From contig CABJAJ010000010.1 in NCBI GenBank assembly GCA_902363575.1, positions 1 through 12,784 on the forward strand: 12,784 bases of DNA. The letters are read 5' to 3'. The stretch comes from Rikenellaceae bacterium. GTDB lineage: Bacteria; Bacteroidota; Bacteroidia; Bacteroidales; Rikenellaceae. The notes beneath the pieces were generated by a model. That model ran no database searches, was not told the origin of the DNA, and saw only the letters and a list, made by a program, of their open reading frames with translations. How positions within the stretch are numbered: position 1 is the first letter of the stretch; each line of letters starts with the position of its first letter. Below, one piece after another: positions 7,050 to 12,784 of the stretch. The translations under genes were made by a program, and so were the position numbers.

Positions 7050-7204
7050 GCCAGTACCTTTTCATATAGGTTACTGGCCGTATAACCACTTCACTTTATT
7101 GTCGTATATATAGGATACGGCTTAAAGTGAAGCGGTTTGATGCACTCCTGCAACCACTTCGCTTTATTCTAATATATAGACCCGGAGAATAAAGTGAAGT
7201 GATT
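7050..7204. repeat. Three hairpins, two sharing a fourfold repeated unit; candidate replication or priming origin
   Basis: Hairpin 1: GCCAGTACCT with AGGTTACTGGC (7050-7059 with 7068-7078). Hairpin 2: AACCACTTCACTTTA (7084-7098) with TAAAGTGAAGCGGTT (7123-7137), one mismatch, plus inner CGTAT/ATACG. Hairpin 3: a 21-base arm starting GCAACCACTTCGC (7151-7170) with 7186-7205, two mismatches. The unit AACCACTTC(A/G)CTTTA therefore occurs four times in alternating orientation. It lies between the RepA-like helicase and primase genes, recalling the hairpin priming sites of RSF1010-type replicons, where helicase and primase are also plasmid-encoded. Attenuation or RNA processing between the two genes is an alternative. 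No gene is seen in 7010-7216. Confidence 0.5.
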
Positions 7205-7216
7205 GCGAGGATTGGG

Positions 7217-8293
7217 CTAATAGTGGAAATCCGGTTCGTACCTGTACTTTCTGCCGTTTTCCTGCACTATCATCCGCTTGTTCTTTAACACTGTGATGAG
7301 TTTGACCAGCTTGTTGTCACTTAACGGAATGCCCACCAAGGCATACGATTCTTTCAGCGCCTTGCCCAGTTCCTTATACCCATACTCGTCCTGCAACGAG
7401 AATGCGGCTTCCAGAGCTATCCGGTGCTGTTGCTCGGAAATGTCCTTGCAGGCATCGAACCTTTCACCTTGGGGTCTGCCGGGTGCTTTGGTTTCTGTCT
7501 GGTAGTCCTCCATCAGTTCAGGCAATGCCCTGTCATTGATGCGGAAGGCAAACGGCTCGAAGTCCATCGCACGGATGTGCATGGCGGAAACCTTGCTTAT
7601 GTCCCCGTTGCTCTTGTCCTTTTCAACGAGCAGCACGGTTTCAGCCTTGTTGTTCAGCTCCGTGCCGATATGTCCCCTTGCGTTCTCATCCCCCTTGTTC
7701 TGATGGAGTATCGTGTGGATATGTATCTGCCTGTCGTCCGTCCACTGCATCAGCTTTGATATGATGCGTGTCGATTCACTGGGGCTGTTGATGTCATATA
7801 CCATGTCACGGATGCCGTCTATTATCACCAGACCAAGGTTTGGCGTATGGTAGATTGCCTGTTCGACAATCCTTATGCGCTGCTCCGGCGTGTACTTCCG
7901 CAGGGCAAGGAATTCAAGGTTTTCGTTGTCCCTGTCATCGGGCAGCCCTGCCATACGCATGATGCGCTCCATCACATTCAGACAGTGGTGGGGGCTTTGC
8001 TCCGTATCCACATAAAGCACTTTCCGTTTGGCTTCGGGAAGTTCAGCCGCATACCTGAGCACCGTACCGTTTTTCAATGCCGCCGCCACGATAGCCGACA
8101 CATTGAATGTCTTCTTGCTTTTGGCTTTGCCGATGGATGCGCTGAAATTTCCCAACGTGCCGATAACGGAACCTTTCACACTGAGGATTTCAGGGGCTTT
8201 CTCGTATTTTCCCGACAGGCTCAGCCGTGAGGCTTGCCAGAGGATTACCGCCTGTTCGTCCGATATTTCCCGGATGTCTTTCATATAGTCCAT
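7217..8293 (-). CDS. RepA-like AAA ATPase / hexameric helicase
   Basis: A 358-residue RecA-fold ATPase of the plasmid RepA type. The phosphate loop is GKAKSKKTF (55-63), a Walker A in which the second glycine is lysine, as in related Bacteroides proteins. YVDTEQSPHHC (94-104) and the Walker B strand LVIIDGIRD (155-163) follow, then HQNKGDENARGHIGTELNNKAE (197-218), the sensor-like loop of this family. The C-terminal third (about 275-358) is helical and basic and probably binds DNA. It would open the element's origin for the primase encoded next downstream. It starts 14 bases after the DUF3853 gene and is probably cotranscribed with it. ATG 8293 is used; ATG 8284 is possible. Confidence 0.85.
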   Translation of the reverse strand: MDYMKDIREISDEQAVILWQASRLSLSGKYEKAPEILSVKGSVIGTLGNFSASIGKAKSKKTFNVSAIVAAALKNGTVLRYAAELPEAKRKVLYVDTEQSPHHCLNVMERIMRMAGLPDDRDNENLEFLALRKYTPEQRIRIVEQAIYHTPNLGLVIIDGIRDMVYDINSPSESTRIISKLMQWTDDRQIHIHTILHQNKGDENARGHIGTELNNKAETVLLVEKDKSNGDISKVSAMHIRAMDFEPFAFRINDRALPELMEDYQTETKAPGRPQGERFDACKDISEQQHRIALEAAFSLQDEYGYKELGKALKESYALVGIPLSDNKLVKLITVLKNKRMIVQENGRKYRYEPDFHY

Positions 8294-8307
8294 AGTGATT
8301 CCTCCCG

Positions 8308-8616
8308 TTACTTGCGTCCGCCTGTTTTCTTCCCTGCCAGTTCAAGGGCAAGTTCCGCGTCCACGATAATCTTGCGCCCTATCTGGGTGATGGCCTTGTC
8401 TATCTTTCCGCTTTTCTTTATGCGGTTGGCGGTAGGCAGGCTGCACCCGAACAGCTTGGCTATGCCGAGTATTCCGTACACATACTTCCTGCCTGTGTCC
8501 GTTACGGGCTGCGGCTGCGCTTCCGGCTGACCGGATGCGTGCCTGCTTAACATGATGAACTCTTCGCCTGTCATCTGCCAGACGGGTTTGGATAATAATT
8601 CTTGGATATTTGTCAT
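8308..8616 (-). CDS. DUF3853 family helix-turn-helix protein
   Basis: The 102-residue protein has a short N-terminal helix (about 1-25, MTNIQELLSKPVWQMTGEEF), a proline- and glutamine-rich linker (29-40), and a C-terminal winged-helix-like region (46-92, GILGIAKLFGCSLPTANRIK then IGRKIIVDAELALEL) of the excisionase/MerR type. I recognise it as the DUF3853 family of Bacteroidales mobile elements. In NBU1, small genes at a comparable place are needed for excision, so a role as directionality factor or as regulator of the RepA-primase-mob genes is likely but inferred. It is the first gene of the downstream core, with a clear -7 box 70 bases upstream and a terminator isolating it from the preceding unit. 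Confidence 0.85.
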   Translation of the reverse strand: MTNIQELLSKPVWQMTGEEFIMLSRHASGQPEAQPQPVTDTGRKYVYGILGIAKLFGCSLPTANRIKKSGKIDKAITQIGRKIIVDAELALELAGKKTGGRK

Positions 8617-8685
8617 AGTCCAATCTAATTAGTCGTTAAACAATCAGCCCTGCGCACTGGCTGTTATTTCTGTTCTCGAACGATG

Positions 8686-8693
8686 CAAAATTA
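8686..8693 (-). promoter_or_regulatory. Candidate -7 box for the DUF3853-RepA-primase-mob genes
   Basis: On the minus strand the bases read TAATTTTG, an exact match to the Bacteroidota TAnnTTTG -7 element, leaving a leader of roughly 60 bases before the DUF3853 start. No TTTG at -33 is seen. The leader contains a small CAGCC/GGCTG stem (around 8645-8663). It is downstream of the 8773-8800 terminator in the minus direction, which is where a new promoter is needed. Confidence 0.5.
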
Positions 8694-8772
8694 GATATGG
8701 ATACGGGTGGTAAGGATGGGGATGATATAATCCGAATTTCGTTGTATCTTATTGAATATCAGAAAATAAAAA

Positions 8773-8800
8773 TACCACTCAAAAATTAATTTGAGTGGTA
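8773..8800 (-). terminator. Rho-independent terminator of the nuclease/helical-protein unit
   Basis: TACCACTCAAA (8773-8783) pairs perfectly with TTTGAGTGGTA (8790-8800), an 11-bp stem with a 6-base loop. On the minus strand it is followed by TTTTTATTTTCT. It lies 40 bases past the stop of the gene at 8840-9859. It separates that gene and the nuclease from the RepA core, showing they are an independent transcription unit. Confidence 0.85.
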
Positions 8801-8839
8801 AAAGTGGAACTTTCGTAAAGAATCAGGATATATCACGGA

Positions 8840-9859
8840 TTATCTGAATATATGTTCCATTTCCTTGGCGAAATTCTGGTTGCTGTCACTGGGGAAATCA
8901 GAAACTGGCTCCTTGTACTTTGACTTGTAGTAGCTGTCATCAATATCCAGCAGTTTCAGTATTCCGGCTTTCCATTTGTCCCTGTCCTGTTTGGGGAGCT
9001 TTTCGCTCATGAGGAATATCAGATAACATACACGTATCTTCTCTCTCGGTTTGGTTTTCAGCTTGCAGTTGCAGGGGTGCAGGTTCATGTTGGCATAGAA
9101 ATCCGGTGCGGAAATTTCTTCGAACTGTTCTCCCACACATACCTCATGAATGAGCGAAAGTAATTTCATGCTGAAGTATTCGTGTCGTTCCGTTGTTGTT
9201 TCCTGCTGGCTGACCGGTTTGCCCGGCTCGTCCTGTCGTTTCCCGTCAGGAATGTATTTCTTCAATATATCCAGAAAAAGACAGCTTTGGCGGTATATGT
9301 CCGCACAACGGTTCTTCATATATTGGAATGCCTCATTTCTTGCAGCCTTTTGCAGGTCATAGAGTTCGTTCAGTCTGGCTTTTTCCCTGTCATATTCAGC
9401 CTTGCAGCGTTCATATTCTTTTTCTGCCTGTTTTTCCTCTTCGGCAGTATGTTCCCGGTAGCCAATGGAATCATACCTGTTGTTGGCTTCATTCAGCGGC
9501 TTGTTCAGACTTCTTGTGACATCCAGCTGGGCTTCAATTTCAAGGGAATACCTTTCCATGTGCTGATGGCAGACACGCTCTATGGCACTGTTACTTATGG
9601 GGCGTGTTTCATAAGCCTGTATGCTCTTTTCTATTTCAGTTTTCAGGCTGTTGAGTATCAGGGTGTATTGTTCTTTTTGCCTGTCAAGCACCAGTTCAAG
9701 GATGGCGGCTTCAAAAGATTTCATGTCATTGTACTGCTGACAGAAATCGGAAATGAATTTTTGCCTGTCAAAAGAAAAAGTGCTGTTGTCCATATAGTCC
9801 CTGTATATTCTGTTGAGTTCCCCGTATCGGGGAATCATCGTCTGTATATTGTCTGCCAT
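8840..9859 (-). CDS. Uncharacterised helical / coiled-coil protein
   Basis: A 339-residue protein I cannot assign to a named family. It has no signal peptide or membrane segment. Residues 1-60 contain ELNRIYRDYM and FSFDRQKFISDFCQQY. About 135-185 is a highly charged predicted coiled coil (EEEKQAEKEYERCKAEYDRE). The C-terminal third has a cysteine/lysine patch (HPCNCKLKTKPREK, 261-274) and ends in a short acidic tail. ATG 9859 is chosen over 9895: it has AGGA five bases upstream, leaves 7 bases after the nuclease stop and avoids a 29-base overlap. It is therefore the second gene of a two-gene operon with the nuclease. Similar proteins lie near the integrase in Bacteroides elements, so it may be an element gene rather than a nuclease partner. 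Confidence 0.75.
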   Translation of the reverse strand: MADNIQTMIPRYGELNRIYRDYMDNSTFSFDRQKFISDFCQQYNDMKSFEAAILELVLDRQKEQYTLILNSLKTEIEKSIQAYETRPISNSAIERVCHQHMERYSLEIEAQLDVTRSLNKPLNEANNRYDSIGYREHTAEEEKQAEKEYERCKAEYDREKARLNELYDLQKAARNEAFQYMKNRCADIYRQSCLFLDILKKYIPDGKRQDEPGKPVSQQETTTERHEYFSMKLLSLIHEVCVGEQFEEISAPDFYANMNLHPCNCKLKTKPREKIRVCYLIFLMSEKLPKQDRDKWKAGILKLLDIDDSYYKSKYKEPVSDFPSDSNQNFAKEMEHIFR

Positions 9860-9866
9860 AGGTGTC

Positions 9867-11162
9867 CTACTTTTGTCTGTTCTTTTCATTGTCAAGAAGC
9901 ATCGTCAGTTCTTCTTCCACCTGTTCTATGCTCGGCAGTGCCGATTTCAGGTTTTCCGGCACAGCCTTGCTGAGCTGATAATCGCTGATGCCGATAGGCT
10001 GGTCATAGCCGGTCAGCGCATATTGTGCGACAATCTCATCCTTGCCTTTGCACAACAGCAGCCCGATGGTCTTGTTGTCATTCTCTCCCCTAAGTTTGTC
10101 GTCCACCACATTGATGTAGAAGTTCAACTGCCCGGCGTATTCCGGTTTGAACGGGGTAGCTTTCAGTTCCACGACCACATAGGCATGGAGTTTTATGTTA
10201 TACAGGATTAGGTCGGCATAGAAATCGCTGTCGCCAATCTGGAAATGCTTCTGCCTTGCGACAAAGGCGAATCCGTTGCCCATTTCCAACAGGTAACGGG
10301 TGACGTGCTTCACCAGTTGTTCCTCTATGTCCCTTTCGTCCGCACGTTCTTTGGCTCCCGCCAAGTCAAAGATATACGGGTCTTTCAACAGGTAGTTGGC
10401 AAGGTCGCTTTGGGGCACAGGAAGCGTGGCGGTAAAATTATTGACCTTGTGGCTGTTGATTTGCCTTTCGTACAATTTGCTTTCAATCTGCGTTTTAAGA
10501 GTATTACTGCTCCAACCCATTTCCACGGATTGCTTCATATACCAGTAATCGACACCCAACGGAAGGGAACTGTTCAGCAGAATCACATGGCTTGCCCAAT
10601 TGATTCTTGCAACAGGTGATGCCAGGAACAGTTTTTCTATGTCCTCAATCGCTATTTGGTAAGCGGCAGCGACTGTTTGGGCTACATCCTGAATTTGTGC
10701 AAGAGGTTCTTGCACAATTGCAACTTCCTTGTTGTCTGAAGATTGAATTTGCGCAAGAGGCTCTTGCGCAAATGTCATATTGTTCAGGCTTTGAAGTTCA
10801 TCCGTGATTTTCTGCACACTTGGAGTAAGTAATTTCGTATCGGTTTCTATAAAACTCCGTAATGCGCCCAATGGATAGGAGCGTGCGAACTGGCACATAT
10901 AAGCCAAGTTCCTGACCGAATATCCTTTCTTTTCGGGATAACTGAACCGTATCGCCTGCGCCAGTCTCTTGATGACCTTGCCGCCCCAGCCTTGTCGGTT
11001 CTGGTGGTACAATATGTAATTGCCCATCTTCCAGTAGTGGAACAGCATCTGCGCATTGGCTGCACTGATGAGCCGGACTTGCGCCTGCTCTATTTCCGAG
11101 CCGATGGCATTGACGAAAGCCTCGAAACTTCTTTTCTCTATGTTGTTATCGTTGTTGCTCAT
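9867..11162 (-). CDS. PDDEXK nuclease domain protein (DUF1016 / YhcG-like)
   Basis: The 431-residue protein follows the YhcG/DUF1016 plan. The N-terminal domain (about 10-125) contains HYWKMGNYI and GWGGKVIKRLAQAI. A central block (about 186-230, INWASHVILLNSSLP then GWSSNTLKTQIES) is the family's 'IPWGHN...GWSR' block with changes. The C-terminal nuclease domain has D317 (YADLILYN), E332 and K334 (VVVELKA) as the D-ExK site, then QLNFYINVVDD. Between the domains (about 131-158) QEPLAQIQ is repeated with an 18-residue period; at DNA level these are two perfect palindromes. YhcG-like nucleases are often found on mobile DNA and near restriction loci; substrate unproven. TATCTTTG lies about 21 bases before ATG 11162, so the gene probably starts its own unit. 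Confidence 0.87.
   Translation of the reverse strand: MSNNDNNIEKRSFEAFVNAIGSEIEQAQVRLISAANAQMLFHYWKMGNYILYHQNRQGWGGKVIKRLAQAIRFSYPEKKGYSVRNLAYMCQFARSYPLGALRSFIETDTKLLTPSVQKITDELQSLNNMTFAQEPLAQIQSSDNKEVAIVQEPLAQIQDVAQTVAAAYQIAIEDIEKLFLASPVARINWASHVILLNSSLPLGVDYWYMKQSVEMGWSSNTLKTQIESKLYERQINSHKVNNFTATLPVPQSDLANYLLKDPYIFDLAGAKERADERDIEEQLVKHVTRYLLEMGNGFAFVARQKHFQIGDSDFYADLILYNIKLHAYVVVELKATPFKPEYAGQLNFYINVVDDKLRGENDNKTIGLLLCKGKDEIVAQYALTGYDQPIGISDYQLSKAVPENLKSALPSIEQVEEELTMLLDNEKNRQK
10695..10773. repeat. Two palindromic repeats inside the nuclease coding sequence
   Basis: TTGTGCAAGA (10695-10704) pairs with TCTTGCACAA (10708-10717). ATTTGCGCAAGA (10747-10758) pairs with TCTTGCGCAAAT (10762-10773). 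Both are perfect stems of 10 and 12 bp with 3-base loops (GGT, GGC), 54 bases apart, so the reading frame is kept and both encode EPLAQI. They differ mainly by paired, compensating changes (T-A versus C-G), so the hairpin itself seems conserved. Confidence 0.85.
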
Positions 11163-11183
11163 TGTTGTATGTATTGAAAGTTA

Positions 11184-11191
11184 CAAAGATA
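11184..11191 (-). promoter_or_regulatory. Candidate -7 box for the nuclease unit
   Basis: The minus strand reads TATCTTTG, an exact TAnnTTTG match about 21 bases before the nuclease ATG. TTTC (GAAA at 11214-11217) lies 22 bases further upstream, one base away from the -33 TTTG consensus. Together with the terminator at 8773-8800 this defines a separate two-gene unit. Confidence 0.55.
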
Positions 11192-11231
11192 AGCCCAATA
11201 ACAGGCATACCATGAAACTTGCTGATTGTTT

Positions 11232-12515
11232 TTATAGTTGGTTGAATTTATTCATTGCATTTGCCTTAATGTCATCTGCGATGTCAATGTAAGGTTTCAT
11301 GGCTTTATAATCGCTGTGTCCCGTCCATTTCATTACAACCTGTGCCGGGATGCCGAGAGCCAAGGCATTGCAGATGAAAGTTCGTCTTCCTGCATGGGTA
11401 CTGAGCAATGCGTATTTGGGTGTCACTTCATCTATACGCTCATTTCCTTTGTAGTAGGTTTCCCGTACAGGCTCGTTGATTTCTGCGAGTTCCCCCAGTT
11501 CTTTCAAATAATCGTTCATTTTCTGATTGCTGATAACGGGCAGTGCCATGTTGTTCTCAAAGTGAATGTCCTTGTATTTTTCAAGTATGGCTTTGCTGTA
11601 TTTGTTCAGTTCAATGTTTAGGCTGTCTGCCGTTTTGACGGTAGTAACTTCTATGTGGTCGGATTTGACATCACTTCGCTTCAAGTTACGGACATCTGAA
11701 TACCTTAGACTTGTGAAACAACAGAACAGGAAAACATCCCTGACACGTTCCAGATATTGTTTGTCTTTGGGTATCTGATAATCTTTCAATCTATTCAATT
11801 CGTCCCATGTCAGAAAGATTACCTTCTTTGAGGTGGTTTTCAATTTCGGTTTAAATGTATCGTATGCAATGTTTTGATTATATCCCTTTTTGAAGCTCCA
11901 TCGCAGGAACCATTTGAGAAATCCTATCTGTTTGCCGATGGTACTGTTTCTCATGTCTTTTTTGTCACGCAGGAAGTTTACATACTCGTTTAGTCCGAAC
12001 TCATCGAAATACTCAAAAGTCACATCTTCTTTGAACTCTTTCAGGTGATTTTTTACGGCTGCAAATTTTTCGTATGTGGATTCTGTCCAGTTGTTCTGAT
12101 TGCCACATTCCTTGACAAACTCATCAAATATCTCCCAAAAACTTATTTTAGTATCTTCCTGCTGCTCCTCGTTGTTATTTTTCATTTTCAGATTGAACGC
12201 ATCTTTTAACTGTTGGGTGGTCGGCATGGTTTCCTGTACCTCAAATTCTTTGAATACGTTTTGAATTTCGGCATAGTATCTTAGCAAATCCGCATTGATT
12301 TCGGATGCGCTTTGCTTTAATTTATTGGTACATCCGTTCTTTACACGCTGCTTGTCTGCATCCCACTTGGCTATATCAATGCGGTAGCCGGTTGTAAACT
12401 CGATGCGATGGCTTGCGTATATGACACGCATACGGATGGGTACGTTCTCCACGATTGGAACGCCGTTCTTTTTGCGGCTTTCAGGTGCAAAAATGATGTT
12501 TCGTTTGATGTTCAT
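11232..12515 (-). CDS. Tyrosine recombinase / integrase (NBU-type)
   Basis: A 427-residue site-specific recombinase that would integrate and excise the element at tRNA-Ser. The N-terminal part (about 1-120) is an arm-binding-like domain of the Bacteroides type. About 125-220 is the SAM-like core-binding domain (FWEIFDEFV, then LKWFLRWSFKKGY), and about 230-420 the catalytic domain. Catalytic residues are visible: R271 (SLRYSD), K294 (TVKT), H374 and R377 (HAGRR), H400 (GHSD) and the nucleophile Y409 (KPYID). The frame extends 14 codons upstream to 12557, but MNIKRNIIF at 12515 is preferred: a -7 box overlaps the longer version, whose start would lie upstream of transcription. The protein lies next to the right end, the usual position in NBU elements. 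Confidence 0.93.
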   Translation of the reverse strand: MNIKRNIIFAPESRKKNGVPIVENVPIRMRVIYASHRIEFTTGYRIDIAKWDADKQRVKNGCTNKLKQSASEINADLLRYYAEIQNVFKEFEVQETMPTTQQLKDAFNLKMKNNNEEQQEDTKISFWEIFDEFVKECGNQNNWTESTYEKFAAVKNHLKEFKEDVTFEYFDEFGLNEYVNFLRDKKDMRNSTIGKQIGFLKWFLRWSFKKGYNQNIAYDTFKPKLKTTSKKVIFLTWDELNRLKDYQIPKDKQYLERVRDVFLFCCFTSLRYSDVRNLKRSDVKSDHIEVTTVKTADSLNIELNKYSKAILEKYKDIHFENNMALPVISNQKMNDYLKELGELAEINEPVRETYYKGNERIDEVTPKYALLSTHAGRRTFICNALALGIPAQVVMKWTGHSDYKAMKPYIDIADDIKANAMNKFNQL

Positions 12516-12519
12516 GACT

Positions 12520-12557
12520 GGGTGTATTTGAAATTCCGCACCCAAATATACACCCAA
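12520..12557. repeat. Right-end TACACCC repeats, candidate arm sites
   Basis: GGGTGTA (12520-12526), GCACCCAAA (12538-12546) and TACACCCAA (12549-12557) lie between the integrase start and the right core. The last is identical to 164-172 at the left end. They match the left cluster at 125-190 in motif. From 12558 to 12674 the DNA is AT-rich with no other feature seen. Confidence 0.45.
12543..12550 (-). promoter_or_regulatory. Candidate integrase promoter -7 box within repeat motifs
   Basis: The minus strand reads TATATTTG, an exact TAnnTTTG match, 27 bases before the chosen integrase ATG. It is flanked by GGGTG on both sides, part of the end repeats, so a protein bound there could repress the integrase gene. 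No clear -33 TTTG at the usual distance. Confidence 0.5.
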
Positions 12558-12674
12558 AAATTGAAATAGCGAGCGATATTCGATAATATTTAGATTTAAT
12601 TATGATTGTAATAAGTTGGTTATTAATAGGTATTTGCAATTGTGTGATATTTTGAGATAGCAAAGGTTCAAGAG

Positions 12675-12689
12675 CCTCTCTCTCCGCAA
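12675..12689. repeat. Right attachment site copy (attR)
   Basis: CCTCTCTCTCCGCAA repeats the tRNA-Ser 3' end at 106-120 with one difference. Here the acceptor half TCTCTCC would pair perfectly with GGAGAGA at 33-39, whereas the copy now in the tRNA gives one G-U pair. The bases to its left (GGTTCAAGAG) diverge from the tRNA T-arm, so this copy is only a tRNA fragment. Confidence 0.85.
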
Positions 12690-12696
12690 GAGCCGG

Positions 12697-12726
12697 AAAA
12701 GCTGCGATGAAGTCGCAGCTTTTTTT
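12697..12726 (+). terminator. Rho-independent terminator, probably the original one of tRNA-Ser
   Basis: AAAAGCTGCGA (12697-12707) pairs perfectly with TCGCAGCTTTT (12713-12723), with loop TGAAG, and a run of seven T ends at 12726. It begins 8 bases after the right core, where the terminator of the uninterrupted tRNA gene would lie. A second hairpin (GGGCGACT 12735-12742 with AGTCGCCC 12755-12762) follows without a T tract in either direction; its role is unknown. This is chromosomal flank. Confidence 0.85.
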
Positions 12727-12784
12727 ATTCTGCGGGGCGACTGAGTTTACTCAAAGTCGCCCGGCATAATAAAAAAACGGCCTT

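Larger units (their letters stand above)
106..12689. mobile_element. NBU-like mobilizable integrated element (about 12.6 kb) in tRNA-Ser
   Basis: The boundaries are an imperfect direct repeat, one copy being the 3' end of the tRNA-Ser gene and the other lying just past the integrase gene. Between them are a tyrosine integrase, RepA-like ATPase, primase, DUF3853 helix-turn-helix protein and MobV-type relaxase, all on the minus strand, plus a separate cargo operon. This order matches the NBU1/NBU2 family of Bacteroides mobilizable transposons; NBU2 is known to use tRNA-Ser. No coupling protein or type IV secretion gene is present, so transfer would depend on a co-resident conjugative transposon. 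Assignment to the NBU group is by layout and motifs, not by alignment. Confidence 0.85.

Noticed and set aside
7084..7204. CRISPR array
   Set aside because: Only four short units in alternating orientation forming two hairpins; no uniform spacers and no cas genes.
9182..9973. 263-codon hydrophobic plus-strand frame
   Set aside because: It is the antisense of two well-supported minus-strand genes; its phenylalanine/leucine richness comes from the complement of charged coiled-coil codons.
10695..10773. Transcription terminators within the nuclease gene
   Set aside because: The stems are strong but lie mid-gene, keep the reading frame and have no T tract after them.
12516..12557. 14-residue N-terminal extension of the integrase
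   Set aside because: A good -7 box lies inside it, the bases belong to the end repeats, and the homologous-looking protein starts at MNIKRNI.

Overview
The window looks like Bacteroidales DNA (Bacteroides, Parabacteroides or a relative). The evidence is several TAnnTTTG boxes of the Bacteroidota -7 type upstream of start codons, weak Shine-Dalgarno signals, and gene families such as DUF3853, MobN-like relaxase and NBU-type integrase. Nearly all of it is one integrated, mobilizable (not self-conjugative) element of about 12.6 kb. The element sits in the 3' end of a tRNA-Ser(UGA) gene (33-117). It is bounded by an imperfect 15-bp direct repeat (106-120 and 12675-12689). Target and gene order resemble the NBU1/NBU2 family of mobilizable transposons; that assignment is inferred from layout and protein motifs, without a database search.

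Left part, 122-4362: a terminator hairpin follows the tRNA, then comes a cargo module. An AraC-type regulator (minus strand) is divergent from a tight plus-strand operon. The operon encodes a UlaG-like metallo-hydrolase, a one-domain cupin and two radical-SAM proteins. The last three genes are joined by 4-base ATGA overlaps. The two radical-SAM genes match what I know as the 'radical SAM mobile pair' A and B, whose chemistry is unknown to me. This operon is the most novel part of the window.

Middle part, 4368-8616, all minus strand: a MobV/MobN relaxase, a 280-base structured region that is the probable oriT, a CHC2/Toprim primase, a 207-base spacer with three hairpins built partly from a fourfold repeated unit (possible replication or priming origin), a RepA-like ATPase/helicase and a small DUF3853 helix-turn-helix protein. 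This is the transfer and replication core. No type IV secretion genes are present, so a helper conjugative element would be needed.

Right part, 8773-12689, all minus strand: a two-gene unit with its own promoter candidate and a strong terminator, encoding a PDDEXK (DUF1016/YhcG-like) nuclease and an unrecognised helical protein. After it come the tyrosine integrase, the right-end repeats, the right attachment copy, and the probable displaced terminator of the tRNA gene. Short TACACCC repeats lie just inside both ends and could be integrase arm sites.
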